Shown here piece after piece: positions 52,643 to 62,778 of a stretch of DNA of 64,000 bases (positions are counted from its first letter, which is position 1; each line of letters begins with the position of its first letter). Position numbers and translations under genes: made by a program. A model generated the notes under the pieces. It saw only the letters and a list, made by a program, of their open reading frames with translations, made no database searches and had not been told where the DNA came from. The stretch comes from Flavobacterium segetis (GTDB lineage Bacteria > Bacteroidota > Bacteroidia > Flavobacteriales > Flavobacteriaceae), in contig NZ_FQWE01000002.1 of the NCBI RefSeq assembly GCF_900129575.1, positions 428,777 through 492,776 of the forward strand, in the 5' to 3' direction.

Positions 52643-53593
52643 TTATGAACGATGGTACTTCATTTTTATCTTATCAACTATTACTTGTGCTAATCGCTCA
52701 TGACTTTCAAAAGTCCAGCCCGCAATATGGGGTGTTAACAGCACATTTTGAGCTTTTAGTAAATATTGGAAAGCTTCAGGTGTATGTTTATCACTGAATA
52801 ATGTTTCGAAAGATAATTTTTCGTATTCTAATACATCCAGCCCAGCGCCTAGAATTTTTCCAGATTGCAATGCTGCGACTAAATCAGCCGTAACGATATT
52901 TTTCCCTCTTGAGGTATTGATGATCCAAAAAGGTTTTTCAAATTCATTGATAAATTTTAAATTAATCATTTTATCTGTTTCTGGAGTCCAAGGAATATGA
53001 AGACTTAGCACATCTGCCCTCTGTTTCAGTTCAGCAAGTGAGACTTGTTTTGCGCTGGCATCAGCCACATTATCTAAAATATCATAGCATAAAACTTCAA
53101 CATCAAAACCTTGTAGTTTTTTGGCGAAGGCCTTTCCCATATTTCCGTACCCTATTATACCTACCGTTTTACCTTCTAATTCATGACCGCGATTGCTTTC
53201 TCGATTCCACGTTCCTGATTTAATTTCAGCATTCGCTTGGTTTAAATTGTTAAAAAGCGATAAGATCATTCCTAAGCTATGTTCTGCAACTGCATTTCGA
53301 TTGCCTTCTGGAGCGGCAATAAGAGCAATGTTTTTTGAAATGGCATAATCGCAATCGATACTTTCTAAACCCGCTCCCACTCTAGCAATAAACTGTAAAT
53401 TTCTAGCTTTATCTAGGAACTCTTTGTCAATTTTAAAACGGCTCCGGATTACAATTCCTTGATAATCTTGAATTTTATTTTCAATCTCTTCCTTTGACGA
53501 TGTAAAATCACTGTGGTTTATAAATCCCACTTTATTTAACTGATCCCAAAGCAATGGATGATTGCTATCTATGTGGAGGATTTTCATGTCCAT
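52643..53593 (-). CDS. D-2-hydroxyacid dehydrogenase (phosphoglycerate-dehydrogenase-like)
   Basis: A 316-residue NAD-dependent enzyme of the D-isomer 2-hydroxyacid dehydrogenase family. The substrate domain has GIVIRSRFKID and RVGAGLESIDCDYA (the RxGxGxxxID stretch with catalytic Arg). The nucleotide domain has GKTVGIIGYGNMGKAFAKKL (GxGxxG Rossmann). Downstream are HIPWTPETDKMI, INTSRGKNI (Arg), GAGLDVLEYE (catalytic Glu region) and LLTPHIAGWTFES (catalytic His). It is short, without the ACT domain of SerA, so it may be either a second phosphoglycerate dehydrogenase or act on another 2-oxoacid. Two ATGs (53593 and 53587) are equally possible starts. Confidence 0.9.
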   Translation of the reverse strand: MDMKILHIDSNHPLLWDQLNKVGFINHSDFTSSKEEIENKIQDYQGIVIRSRFKIDKEFLDKARNLQFIARVGAGLESIDCDYAISKNIALIAAPEGNRNAVAEHSLGMILSLFNNLNQANAEIKSGTWNRESNRGHELEGKTVGIIGYGNMGKAFAKKLQGFDVEVLCYDILDNVADASAKQVSLAELKQRADVLSLHIPWTPETDKMINLKFINEFEKPFWIINTSRGKNIVTADLVAALQSGKILGAGLDVLEYEKLSFETLFSDKHTPEAFQYLLKAQNVLLTPHIAGWTFESHERLAQVIVDKIKMKYHRS

Positions 53594-53673
53594 AATTTTG
53601 ATTTTTAAACTCCCAAAATAACAAAAAAAATACGGTTTATGATTTTAAAAGGAATAATTAAAGTCGAAATTCA

Positions 53674-53721
53674 TAAATTTGCGTTTTTAATTTTTATTAC
53701 AAATACTTAAATTGTAATAAA
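53674..53721 (+). promoter_or_regulatory. nhaA upstream region: -7 element and 5'-leader stem-loop
   Basis: TAAATTTG (53674-53681) matches the TAnnTTTG consensus. In the following leader, TTTATTACAA (53693-53702) and TTGTAATAAA (53712-53721) form a perfect 10-bp stem with a 9-base loop, ending 12 bases before the nhaA ATG, so it could affect translation. A -33 partner was not found. Confidence 0.42.
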
Positions 53722-53733
53722 TAAAACACAACA

Positions 53734-54897
53734 ATGAAATTAACAAAAACATTTAATGCTTTTTTTGAAAGCGAAAAATCTGGTGGTATTTTACTTCTTT
53801 TTGCAACAATTATATCTCTTTTATTAGCGAATTCGATCATTCAAACAGAATACATTGCGTTCTGGGAAACAAAACTAGGAAGCCACACCATTACAGAATG
53901 GATTAATGACGGCCTGATGGCTATTTTCTTTCTTTTAATAGGTTTAGAATTAGAGCGCGAGATGTACCAAGGGGAATTGTCTAGTATTAAAAATGCGGCT
54001 TTACCTATTTTTGGTGCACTTGGCGGAATAATGATTCCTGCTGGTATTTTCTTATTATTAAATTACGGTACAATAACGCAAAACGGCGCTGGAATCCCTA
54101 TGGCTACGGATATTGCTTTTGCAATAGGGATACTTTCACTTCTAGGAAGTCGAGTGCCTACTTCGCTTAAAGTATTTTTAACTGCTCTAGCCGTAATCGA
54201 TGATATTGGAGCAATTTTAGTTATTGCCATTTTTTACTCTGATGGGATTGCTTTTATGAACTTATTCACTTCTTTTGCAATCATGGGTGGATTATTTATT
54301 TTAAATAGAAGAAAAGTTCACAATCTTATTCCGTATTTAATTGGTGGAGTAGGAATGTGGTATTTTATGCTAAACTCAGGTGTTCACGCAACAATAACTG
54401 GAGTTTTGTTAGCATTTGTAATTCCGTTTGGTAATGGTAGCAAAAAGACTTCTTCTTATAAATTACAGCATTTCTTGCATAAACCGGTAGCTTTTTTCAT
54501 TCTTCCTTTATTTGCAATTGCTAACACTGGAATTGCGATAGGTTCAGACTGGCATGAAGGTTTAAATCATCCAAACACAATTGGGATTATCTTAGGACTA
54601 GTCGTTGGAAAACCGCTTGGAATTTGGCTATTTTCCTTCCTTGCCGTTACTTTAGGAATATGTACATTACCTAAAGATCTAAAATGGAAAAACATTGTAG
54701 GTGCGGGAATGCTTGGCGGAATTGGCTTTACCATGTCTATTTTTATAACCTTACTTGCTTTTAAAAATGACGGTGCAGAAGTAATTAATTATTCAAAAAT
54801 TGCAATTTTAATTGCTTCTTTTATAGCTGGAACAATGGGTTATTTATTTTTAAAATATACTTTGAAACCTGAAAAAAAAGCAAAGAAACATAAATAG
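53734..54897 (+). CDS. nhaA: Na+/H+ antiporter NhaA
   Basis: A 387-residue inner-membrane antiporter that expels Na+ in exchange for H+, for sodium and pH homeostasis. It begins with NAFFESEKSGGILLLFATIISLLLANS and has DGLMAIFFLLIGLELEREMYQGELS, MATDIAFAIGILSLLG, the ion-binding pair in TALAVIDDIGAILVIAIFY, VHATITGVLLAFVIPF and LGGIGFTMSIFITLLAF. These are the NhaA signature blocks. About 11-12 hydrophobic segments are visible. A stem-loop in the leader and a terminator behind it bracket a single-gene unit. Confidence 0.98.
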   Translation: MKLTKTFNAFFESEKSGGILLLFATIISLLLANSIIQTEYIAFWETKLGSHTITEWINDGLMAIFFLLIGLELEREMYQGELSSIKNAALPIFGALGGIMIPAGIFLLLNYGTITQNGAGIPMATDIAFAIGILSLLGSRVPTSLKVFLTALAVIDDIGAILVIAIFYSDGIAFMNLFTSFAIMGGLFILNRRKVHNLIPYLIGGVGMWYFMLNSGVHATITGVLLAFVIPFGNGSKKTSSYKLQHFLHKPVAFFILPLFAIANTGIAIGSDWHEGLNHPNTIGIILGLVVGKPLGIWLFSFLAVTLGICTLPKDLKWKNIVGAGMLGGIGFTMSIFITLLAFKNDGAEVINYSKIAILIASFIAGTMGYLFLKYTLKPEKKAKKHK

Positions 54898-54920
54898 CAA
54901 TTAGTGTTTTAAAATTATTA

Positions 54921-54960
54921 AAAAAACCTCGTGTAAAATTGTTTTAAACGAGGCTTTTTT
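54921..54960. terminator. Bidirectional terminator between nhaA and proC
   Basis: CCTCGT (54927-54932) and ACGAGG (54948-54953), extended inward by TAAAA/TTTTA, are flanked by A6 and T6 runs, giving a terminator for both converging genes. Confidence 0.78.
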
Positions 54961-55021
54961 ATGTCTTGAATTATTTCCTAAAGTACTTCTTTTATAGTTC
55001 CAATCTTGTTAACCATAAAAC

Positions 55022-55798
55022 TTAACCTTTAATTTGTTTCAAAGAAGTTTTAATTCCTCTGATTAAAGAGGAACTGAATCCATGCATTTCCATCTCGTTT
55101 AATCCAGCTATGGTGCAACCTTGAGGAGTTGTAACGCGGTCAATAAGTTGTTCAGGATGCACCTTTTCTTCTAAAAGCATTTCAGCAGCACCTTTTACAG
55201 TTTGTGCTGAGATTGATAAAGCGGTTTGCCAGTCAAACCCTATTTCGATTCCCGCTTGCATTGATGCTCGTATATATCGCAATGCAAAAGCAGTTCCGCT
55301 GGCCGCTAAAACCGTTGCGGCATCCATTAATTTTTCATCAATTATAGGAGCAGTTCCTAATGTTTGAAAAAGTGATACTACGACTTGTGCTTTATCTTTG
55401 TTTTGTTCCTGAAATGCAATACAAGTTGCCGATGCGCCAAACTGCGCTGCAATGTTCGGCATGATTCTAACCGCAGTATTTGAATCACCAATTTTGCTTT
55501 GCAGGTTTTCAATCGATAATCCACTCACTGCAGATGCAATAACTTTGTTTGAGAACGCTGGTACTATTTCGCTAAGTACCGTATCCACTTGATAGGGCTT
55601 AATAGTTAAAATAATAATATCAGCCTCTTGTATCAAATGCGTATTATTTGTGGAAACAGTAGTACCTAATTTTTCAAGATAAAGAATGCTTGAAGTGTTT
55701 CTTCGAGTTATTGTTATTTGATTTTCTGTTGTGAACTTAGATAATCCTAATGCGATTGAAACACCTAGGTTTCCACCGCCAATAATGTGTACTTTCAT
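55022..55798 (-). CDS. proC: Pyrroline-5-carboxylate reductase
   Basis: ProC reduces pyrroline-5-carboxylate to proline with NAD(P)H, the last step of proline synthesis. The 258-residue protein starts MKVHIIGGGNLGVSIALGL (GxGxxG Rossmann motif). It continues with ILTIKPYQVDTVL, VIASAVSGLSIENLQ, AVRIMPNIAAQFGAS, ALAASGTAFALRYI-like segments and the C-terminal signature VTTPQGCTIAGLNEMEMHGF. Length is normal, and no other proline genes are adjacent. Confidence 0.94.
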   Translation of the reverse strand: MKVHIIGGGNLGVSIALGLSKFTTENQITITRRNTSSILYLEKLGTTVSTNNTHLIQEADIIILTIKPYQVDTVLSEIVPAFSNKVIASAVSGLSIENLQSKIGDSNTAVRIMPNIAAQFGASATCIAFQEQNKDKAQVVVSLFQTLGTAPIIDEKLMDAATVLAASGTAFALRYIRASMQAGIEIGFDWQTALSISAQTVKGAAEMLLEEKVHPEQLIDRVTTPQGCTIAGLNEMEMHGFSSSLIRGIKTSLKQIKG

Positions 55799-56045
55799 GA
55801 GCTGCTTGTGGTTTTTTCATCTCTGATCTACCGTAAAATAAAGGAGATCGAAATTTAAAAATATTAGTTAATTATGAGATTCTTATTCATAAAAATAGTT
55901 TGAACGATAGTAAATAAATGCCAACCATTTTAAGTCTAAGAATATAACTGACAAAGTACATAATTTAACGCAAACTAATTTGTTGAAATTTGTGATAAAA
56001 ACTTGTAAAGCTCTGGTTTAAGTAAAACTCGGGAAATCACAGCAT

Positions 56046-57398
56046 TTAGAAACCTAAAATAATTTTAGCAATTGAAAAATAAATAAGAATTCCGCAAATA
56101 TCGTTGCTAGTTGTTATAAATGGACCAGTGGCTAGTGCAGGATCAATGCCAAATTTATCCAATAACAAAGGAATAAAAGTCCCAATAAGTGAAGCAATAA
56201 TAATTACTGAAATTAGCGCTGTTGTAACAATTACGCCTATAATTACCTCTACATTTAATAAAAAATGACTTCCTAAAAATAATATTGTGGCCAGAATTAC
56301 GCCATTTAATAAACTCAATGAAACCTCTTTAACTAATCTACTAAATAACGAGCCGCTTAGTGTATTATTTGCTAATCCTTGAACAATAATTGCCGACGAT
56401 TGTACGCCAACATTTCCTGCCATTGCCGCAATAAGCGGTGTAAAAAAGAATAAGTTTCCATGCTCTAACATTGCACCTTCAAACAAACCTAAAACTTTAA
56501 CTGAAATAAACCCGCCTAATAATGCCAAAACCAACCAGGGAAGTCGCGCTTTTGTGTGTTCAAAAATACTATCATCAGCTTCAATATCCTTCGAGATACC
56601 CGCCGCTAACTGGTAATCTTCATCAGCTTCGTCTTTTATTACATCTACAATGTCATCAATGGTGATTCGTCCTACCAATCTACCTAATTCATCCACTACA
56701 GGAATTGCCTCTAAATCGTATCGTTGCATAATCCTTGCTACTTCAACGTCTTCAGTGTCTACTTTTACAAAATTTAATTTTGTAATATAAACATCATTAA
56801 TAGGGGTTCTTGAAGAAGTAGTTAGTAAATCTTTCAATGACAACCTACCTTTTAAGCGGTCCTCGTCATCCACGACATAAATAGAATGTACTCTAGATAT
56901 ATTTTCAGCTTGAATTCGCATTTCCTTTACACAAGTGAGCACATTCCAATTTTCATTAACTTTCACTAATTCCTTGTGCATCAATCCACCAGCCGTATCT
57001 TCGTCATAACGAAGTAAGTCAACAATATCCTTTGCGTGTTCAACGTCCTGCAGTTCTGATATTACCTCGGCTTTCAGGTCTTGCGAAAGTTCAGCAATAA
57101 TATCTGCCGCATCATTTGTTTCTAGTTCGTCAAGCTCTTCCGCAATTTCTTTTGGAGAAAGCCTACTTAATATGTTTTCACGCAGATCATCCTCTAGTTC
57201 AAGAAGAATTTCGGCTGTTTTTTCACTGTCTAAAACTTTAAAAATATAGGTTGCTTCATTAAAATCAAGCTCATCAAGAATTTCAGCAATGTCAGCATGA
57301 TGCAAGTCATTCAATAAAAGTTCCAACTGCTGGTCGTTTTTATTTTGAATAAGTAGCTCTAATTCCTGAATTAATCCTTTGCTGATTTTAAATTCCAT
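56046..57398 (-). CDS. mgtE: Magnesium transporter MgtE
   Basis: A 450-residue Mg2+ channel/transporter. The N-terminal MgtE superhelical domain (about 1-125; [42 protein letters not shown]) is followed by two CBS domains (about 130-255; [46 protein letters not shown]). These sense Mg2+ in the cytosol. Five TM helices form the pore (from [64 protein letters not shown]). Its start overlaps the end of rsmA by 11 bases, so the two are translationally coupled. Confidence 0.97.
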   Translation of the reverse strand: MEFKISKGLIQELELLIQNKNDQQLELLLNDLHHADIAEILDELDFNEATYIFKVLDSEKTAEILLELEDDLRENILSRLSPKEIAEELDELETNDAADIIAELSQDLKAEVISELQDVEHAKDIVDLLRYDEDTAGGLMHKELVKVNENWNVLTCVKEMRIQAENISRVHSIYVVDDEDRLKGRLSLKDLLTTSSRTPINDVYITKLNFVKVDTEDVEVARIMQRYDLEAIPVVDELGRLVGRITIDDIVDVIKDEADEDYQLAAGISKDIEADDSIFEHTKARLPWLVLALLGGFISVKVLGLFEGAMLEHGNLFFFTPLIAAMAGNVGVQSSAIIVQGLANNTLSGSLFSRLVKEVSLSLLNGVILATILFLGSHFLLNVEVIIGVIVTTALISVIIIASLIGTFIPLLLDKFGIDPALATGPFITTSNDICGILIYFSIAKIILGF

Positions 57399-58167
57399 CG
57401 GCTTCTATTTTTTGAGTAAGTTCTATAAACTGTTCTACATTTAATTGCTCTGGTCGAAGATTAAACACTTCATCTTCTCTTAAAGCATCTGACAAATTTA
57501 AGGTTTTTAAACTATTTCTAAGTGTTTTTCGACGCTGTTGAAAGGCAGTTTTAACAACTGTGAAAAATAATTTTTCTCCACAAGGCAAACTGTAATCCTG
57601 TTTTCGGCGCAAGCGTAAAACTCCTGATTTCACCTTTGGTGGCGGAATAAATACATTTTCATCCACTGTAAATAAATATTCTGCATCATAAAAAGCCTGT
57701 ACTAAAACGGATAAAATCCCGTAAGCTTTCGTTCCCTTTTTTTCACAAATACGTTGCGCAACCTCTTTTTGAAACATTCCTGCAAATTCAGGAATTTGAT
57801 GGCGATACTCTAATGTTCGAAAAACGATTTGAGTTGAGATATTGTAAGGAAAATTTCCAATTATTGCAAATTGCTTTCCTTCAAAAATCTCGTTGATATT
57901 GTACTTCAAGAAATCTTTAGAAATGATTCGATCTTTCAATTTGGGATAATTTTGATCTAAATAAGTCACTGATTCTGTATCTATTTCAATAACATACGTA
58001 TTTACAGGCTTATCCAATAAATACTTAGTTAGTACACCCATTCCTGGCCCAATTTCTAAGACATCATCGTATCCTTCTAAATTTAAAGTATCAGCAATGT
58101 CTTTTGCGATGCTTTCATCTTTTAAAAAATGCTGTCCGAGATGTTTTTTAGCTGTTACTTTTTCCAT
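57388..58167 (-). CDS. rsmA: 16S rRNA (adenine1518/1519-N6)-dimethyltransferase
   Basis: RsmA (KsgA) dimethylates two adjacent adenines at the 3' end of 16S rRNA in late 30S assembly. The 259-residue protein begins [14 protein letters not shown] and has the SAM-binding motif [17 protein letters not shown], the catalytic motif [10 protein letters not shown] (NLPY-like, here NFPY) and a C-terminal helical domain with [20 protein letters not shown]. This is the standard set. It is the first gene of a two-gene unit with mgtE, with an 11-base overlap. Confidence 0.97.
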   Translation of the reverse strand: MEKVTAKKHLGQHFLKDESIAKDIADTLNLEGYDDVLEIGPGMGVLTKYLLDKPVNTYVIEIDTESVTYLDQNYPKLKDRIISKDFLKYNINEIFEGKQFAIIGNFPYNISTQIVFRTLEYRHQIPEFAGMFQKEVAQRICEKKGTKAYGILSVLVQAFYDAEYLFTVDENVFIPPPKVKSGVLRLRRKQDYSLPCGEKLFFTVVKTAFQQRRKTLRNSLKTLNLSDALREDEVFNLRPEQLNVEQFIELTQKIEADGI

Positions 58168-58377
58168 TATATTTTTTAGTAACTCAACGTCACAAAGTAT
58201 TTATATTTTATTTGCTAGATTCAAAGTCGATTACTCAACTTTAAAAGTTGTATTTATTGCTAATGTTTTAGTTGTGAGCCGTTAAGGAACGATATCTTTC
58301 ATCTATCAATTAGCGTAAAAAAAGTATTAAGTATCTATTTTTCACTACTCCTATAAAAATTGTAGCACCATCCTTAC

Positions 58378-58689
58378 TTAGAAATCAGCGATTAATTCTA
58401 GCTCTGTTCTAAAAGCGAGCATTTTATCTCCAAATAATTTTAATCCCTCTTCTCTAAAACCTGGTGCATCTTCTTGATAATATTTTTCTAAAGTTTCTTT
58501 ATTATCCGTTGTGTATTGCGCTGAATAGGTAACACCACCCATTTCCTCCTCGATTAAAACGCGCACTAGTCGAGCCGATGAAAATTTACCTGTTGCTAAA
58601 ATTTCTGGAATGTGCTTGTATTGCATCCAAATCATCCACTGATCGTGTACACTTTCATGTATGTTTGTAGTAACGTTGTATATGATCAT
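58378..58689 (-). CDS. DUF4286-family protein
   Basis: A 103-residue protein (MIIYNVTTNIHESVHDQWMIWMQYKHIPEILATGKFSSARLVRVL) with the beginning and ferredoxin-like pattern typical of DUF4286 proteins of Bacteroidota. No catalytic residues are known. It lies 47 bases after the TPR-protein gene on the same strand and may be co-transcribed with it. A role cannot be assigned. Confidence 0.85.
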   Translation of the reverse strand: MIIYNVTTNIHESVHDQWMIWMQYKHIPEILATGKFSSARLVRVLIEEEMGGVTYSAQYTTDNKETLEKYYQEDAPGFREEGLKLFGDKMLAFRTELELIADF

Positions 58690-58736
58690 TTTTTTAGTTG
58701 ATTAGTTGTTTAATCGGTTAACCAATTAAACTTTTA

Positions 58737-60515
58737 TTATAAATTTGTATCACCTCTTAATTGTCTGAATTTTTTTCTCGCTTCTATAAAATGAATACTG
58801 TCTTGGTGATTAAAGATGATTTTTTCGTACAATGGCTTTGCTTTTTCTGGATCCTGCAATTGTTTATTGTAAATCTCAGCTGAAAAATATAAAGCTTCAT
58901 CAATGTAAATTCCGTCACTATACTGCTCGATGATTTTCTGGTATTGGCTTAAAGCCAAATTAAAATCGGACAATTTTTCATAAATCTTACCCAATCGCAA
59001 TAGCGTTATTGCCTCTATTTCATCTCCTTTAAATGCATTCAAAATCGATTGAAATTGAGTTATAGCTTCTTGATTTCGATTTTGATAAAGTAAATAATCT
59101 CCTTTTGCAAACAGCTTTAAAGCTGTTTGTGTTGAATCAGCAACCGTATTATCATTTATTAGAAGAAAATATTCTAGTGCATCATTAGCAATTAACTGCG
59201 TATTTGCTGATTTTAACTCTTTGAATTGTTTCAATGCATATTCAAAATCAGTTTTAAAATAACTTGTTTTAGCCGCTTTTAAGGTTGCTTCATGCGCTAA
59301 AACATCGTTTTTTAAGTCCACTTCAATTTGAGAGTAATATAGTAATGCTTGATTGAATTTTTCTTCGTAGAGTAATATATCTGCTAGTTCCATTTTGGCT
59401 GTAGCCAAATCAAAATCGTCCATTTTCATTTCTAACGCTCTTTTGACAATTACCTTTCCTTCCTCAGGTTTTTTTAAATTAAAAGCGACAAAATGAGCCT
59501 GAATCAATTGCAAAGATAAAGTAAAAGGGCTAATCTCAAATTCTTTTAAAATCGCATTTAACTCTTCATTTATGGCGTTGAACTCTTTTTCAGGCGCTTT
59601 TTGAATTTTGATTTCCATTAAATAGGAATTTGCTTGAATCAGCAGTTGCAAATCCTTACTATTTTCTACTATGAAACCTAGAATTTCCTTAGCCGCTTCT
59701 TGATTTTCCTCTTGAATTGCTAATTGAGCTAAATTTAAAATAGCAGAAAACGATTCGGGATTGCGTTTATAAATTGCTTTCTCTTGAATAAAAGCTTTCT
59801 CGAACTCTTTTTGTTGCACATAAAACCAACTCAAAAAACGATTCCAATAAATGTCTTGATTTTTTTGAGTTCTTAAAATTAATGCTTTGCGTAATTGATC
59901 ATTGAAATTAGCATCGCCATCGTCAACCATAAAGCGAACTAATTGATTTTGTATCATCACTGAATTTTGAGGATTCTGGATTGATTCATCTAAAAAGGTC
60001 GTAATCATCATTTCAATATTACCTAGTTGTCCATAAAGCAACGCCATTTGGTAATTAAAATTAAAATTAGGTTCTATTTCAATTGCTTTTTGATATGATT
60101 TTAAAGCATAATCTAAAAGCACTTTTTTTTCAAAAGAACTCGCGATTGCGTAAACCTCATTTGGATTTTTCTTAATTCGTTCTAAAGCTTGGTCGTATAG
60201 ACTTTTAGCTTGAATATCGTTTTTTTGAAGTTGTAAATTATAGCCTAGCTCTACAAGTAGATTACCTTGTTTGTATTTATCAAATCGCTGTTGGATCGCT
60301 TTTTCAGCAATATCAAATTGCTGTAACTGCTGGTAACAGTCTATCGTTCTCAAAAAATATTGTGTGTTTTGTGGTATGCTTTTTAGTAATTCTTCAAAAC
60401 CTACTTTCGCTTTTTCAAAATCACCTTTCTCATAATAATATTGCGCTAATTGTTCGTTTTGTGAGAAACAAATTGAGGAGAAAAATAGTGCGATATAGAC
60501 AACAAGGTACTTCAT
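58737..60515 (-). CDS. Secreted/periplasmic tetratricopeptide-repeat protein
   Basis: A 592-residue protein with signal peptide (MKYLVVYIALFFSSICFSQ) followed by helical TPR repeats along most of its length. Examples are AQYYYEKGDFEKAKVGFEEL near 25-45, ALKSYQKAIEIEPNFNFNYQMALLYGQLGNI near 137-167 and ALSQYQKIIEQYSDGIYIDEALYFSAEIY near 540-570. The last repeats have the form of outer-membrane assembly or tol-pal (YbgF-like) helices. Such proteins act as scaffolds in the periplasm or at the outer membrane. It is 79 bases after serS, so it may share its transcript. The partner is unknown. Confidence 0.87.
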   Translation of the reverse strand: MKYLVVYIALFFSSICFSQNEQLAQYYYEKGDFEKAKVGFEELLKSIPQNTQYFLRTIDCYQQLQQFDIAEKAIQQRFDKYKQGNLLVELGYNLQLQKNDIQAKSLYDQALERIKKNPNEVYAIASSFEKKVLLDYALKSYQKAIEIEPNFNFNYQMALLYGQLGNIEMMITTFLDESIQNPQNSVMIQNQLVRFMVDDGDANFNDQLRKALILRTQKNQDIYWNRFLSWFYVQQKEFEKAFIQEKAIYKRNPESFSAILNLAQLAIQEENQEAAKEILGFIVENSKDLQLLIQANSYLMEIKIQKAPEKEFNAINEELNAILKEFEISPFTLSLQLIQAHFVAFNLKKPEEGKVIVKRALEMKMDDFDLATAKMELADILLYEEKFNQALLYYSQIEVDLKNDVLAHEATLKAAKTSYFKTDFEYALKQFKELKSANTQLIANDALEYFLLINDNTVADSTQTALKLFAKGDYLLYQNRNQEAITQFQSILNAFKGDEIEAITLLRLGKIYEKLSDFNLALSQYQKIIEQYSDGIYIDEALYFSAEIYNKQLQDPEKAKPLYEKIIFNHQDSIHFIEARKKFRQLRGDTNL

Positions 60516-60594
60516 ATTAAATGCATTCCATATTCAGTTATGTAAAAGATGTTTCATGCTAAAAACAAACTAAATACTAATCATTGAAAACTAT

Positions 60595-61866
60595 TTAATC
60601 AATAATATCAAAACCACAATAGGAACGTAAAACTTCAGGAATTACAATTCCTTCTGCTGTTTGATAATTTTCAAGAATTCCAGCTAGTACTCTTGGCAAT
60701 GCTAATGAACTTCCGTTTAGTGTATGTGCTAATTGGTTTTTTCCATCTTTATCTTTAAATCGCAACTTTAAACGATTGGCTTGAAAAGTTTCAAAATTAG
60801 ATACTGAACTTATTTCTAACCATCGATCTTGGGCAGTTGAAAACACCTCAAAATCATAAGTTAAAGAGGCTGTAAATCCCATATCACCGCCACAGAGTCG
60901 CAAAATTCTATAAGGTAATTTCAGCTCTTGAAGAATAGATTTTACGTGTTCAACCATTCCATCTAATGCCTCATAAGATTTGTCTGGATGCTCTACTCTA
61001 ACAATTTCAACTTTATCAAATTGATGCAAACGGTTCAATCCTCGCACATGCGCACCATAAGAACCAGCTTCGCGACGAAAGCATGGCGTGTAAGCCGTTG
61101 TTAAAATAGGCAATTGATTTTCGCTCAAAATCACATCACGAAATAAATTTGTCACAGGAACTTCTGCGGTAGGAATTAAGTATAAATCATCTGTTTTATC
61201 ATGGTACATTTGACCTTCTTTATCTGGCAATTGTCCCGTTCCATAAGCCGAAGCTTCATTGACCATGTGTGGAACTTGCACTTCATTGTATCCAGCCGCC
61301 GTATTTTTATCGAGGAAATAATTGATTAAGGCGCGTTGTAATTTGGCTCCTTTTCCTTTGTAAACCGGAAAACCTGCTCCAGTGATTTTAACCCCCAATT
61401 CAAAATCGATGATATCGTATTTTTTTACTAATTCCCAGTGTGGTTGTGCACCTTCGTGCAAAACTGGTATATCGCCTTCTTGAAAAACATTTAAATTTTC
61501 TTCAGGTGTTTTTCCCTCTGGAACAATAGCAGCGGGAAGATTGGGCAACATATATAATTTGTCTAAAAGTTCAGCAGCAAGTGCCTCTGCAGTTTCAGCT
61601 AACTTCTTACTTTTCTCTTTATTTATAACAGTTTTTTCTTTTAGAATCGCGGCTTTTGATTTCTCGCCATTTTTCATTAATTCGCCTATATCTTTGGATA
61701 ATTTATTAGATTCAGATAAAATTCCATCTAATTCTACCTGCGTAGCGCGACGTTTTTCATCTAGTTGTACCACTTCTTCAACAATACTTTTAGCATCCAT
61801 ATTCCTTTTTGCCAAAGCATTGATTACTTTCTCCTGATTCTCTCTAATAAATGCAATTTGTAACAT
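60595..61866 (-). CDS. serS: Seryl-tRNA synthetase
   Basis: SerRS charges tRNA-Ser. The 423-residue class II synthetase has the N-terminal tRNA-binding coiled coil (about 30-105; VVQLDEKRRATQVELDGILSESNKLSKDI). It also carries the motif 2 block YTPCFRREAGSYGAHVRGLNRLHQFDKVEI and the motif 3-like end HTLNGSSLALPRVLAGILENYQ with the active-site Arg. The Thr-Ala-Glu loop PTAEVPVTNLF binds serine. Start ATG at 61866. A promoter-like pair lies upstream. Confidence 0.98.
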   Translation of the reverse strand: MLQIAFIRENQEKVINALAKRNMDAKSIVEEVVQLDEKRRATQVELDGILSESNKLSKDIGELMKNGEKSKAAILKEKTVINKEKSKKLAETAEALAAELLDKLYMLPNLPAAIVPEGKTPEENLNVFQEGDIPVLHEGAQPHWELVKKYDIIDFELGVKITGAGFPVYKGKGAKLQRALINYFLDKNTAAGYNEVQVPHMVNEASAYGTGQLPDKEGQMYHDKTDDLYLIPTAEVPVTNLFRDVILSENQLPILTTAYTPCFRREAGSYGAHVRGLNRLHQFDKVEIVRVEHPDKSYEALDGMVEHVKSILQELKLPYRILRLCGGDMGFTASLTYDFEVFSTAQDRWLEISSVSNFETFQANRLKLRFKDKDGKNQLAHTLNGSSLALPRVLAGILENYQTAEGIVIPEVLRSYCGFDIID

Positions 61867-61906
61867 AGTTTGATTTTTATACCTATTAAATTTCTAGTAA
61901 TGGAAG

Positions 61907-61941
61907 CAAATTTAAGGAAATGTTTGATAGAAATTGGACAA
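61907..61941 (-). promoter_or_regulatory. Possible serS promoter
   Basis: On the minus strand, TTG (complement of 61939-61941) and TAAATTTG (complement of 61907-61914) are separated by 24 bases, one longer than the usual range. The -7 element matches the consensus exactly and lies 41 bases before the ATG. Confidence 0.42.
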
Positions 61942-62094
61942 AAAATTAGTCGAAGGTCAAAAGTAATAAAGTCCTATATTACTGTTATGATTTAAATGCC
62001 CACTACTTAAGATAGATTCAAAACAAAACTTTAAAAAACAGTAATCAAAAACACGCCTTTTAAAGCTTTATAAGCTTCAAAATTTGACATAAAA

Positions 62095-62634
62095 CTACTC
62101 TCTTTTGATCTCGTGCCCGATAAATTCCTCTAAGGTTGCGAACATATCGTCAACTGAAAGTATCGTTGTGTCAGGGTGTGATTTCAAGAATGCAGCATTC
62201 AGTTGTACTAAATTTTCTTCAATTTCAAAAAAAACATCATTATTTAGCAAATCTCGAATTGGGTTTACACCTTCTAGTTTTCCTTTGAAGAACTTTTCTC
62301 TTTTTACACTACTAATCAAGCTCACTTTTTTGGATTGTTGTTGAAACAACTCCAAGTGCTTTTCGGCACCTAATAATTGTAGGCCTTCTTCAATGAGTTC
62401 GTTCAGTTCTTTGTTCCATTTAGAATTGTATACAAATTGTGCAAAATTCCCTTCGGTGTATTGTGAAGTATAATAATCAAGATAGTAGCTCATTAAAGCA
62501 TCTTCGTGAATAAGATCATCATCTATTTTTTCTTCACGCATCAAGTTAATTACCGAAATATTAGAATTTATCACATCTTGTGGGTTTACACTATTTGCTG
62601 CTGTTTCTGAAATTATAATTCTACCAAATTCCAT
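62095..62634 (-). CDS. DMP19/DUF4375-like protein
   Basis: A 179-residue acidic protein from ATG 62634 (MEFGRIIISETAANSVNPQD). A longer frame to 62691 adds 19 residues without support. The stretch YYLDYYTSQYTEGNFAQFVYNSKWNKELNELIEEGLQLLGAEKHLELFQQ resembles the DMP19-like (DUF4375) fold, in which a YYxxxQxxNGGFxQF-type helix pair is conserved. The function of most members is unknown, and the C-terminal half (FFEIEENLVQLNAAFLKSHPD) also fits. Single gene. Confidence 0.75.
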   Translation of the reverse strand: MEFGRIIISETAANSVNPQDVINSNISVINLMREEKIDDDLIHEDALMSYYLDYYTSQYTEGNFAQFVYNSKWNKELNELIEEGLQLLGAEKHLELFQQQSKKVSLISSVKREKFFKGKLEGVNPIRDLLNNDVFFEIEENLVQLNAAFLKSHPDTTILSVDDMFATLEEFIGHEIKRE

Positions 62635-62778
62635 GAGGTATGTTTTTAAGGAGTTGACGGCAAATTTCGTTTTTTTTGCTACAGATTTCACGAATTAAAA
62701 CGAATTTTTTAAGTCGTGTTTTACGGGAATATTTTTTTAACCGCAAATTGCACAAATTAGCGCAGATTCTTTTCAAAT

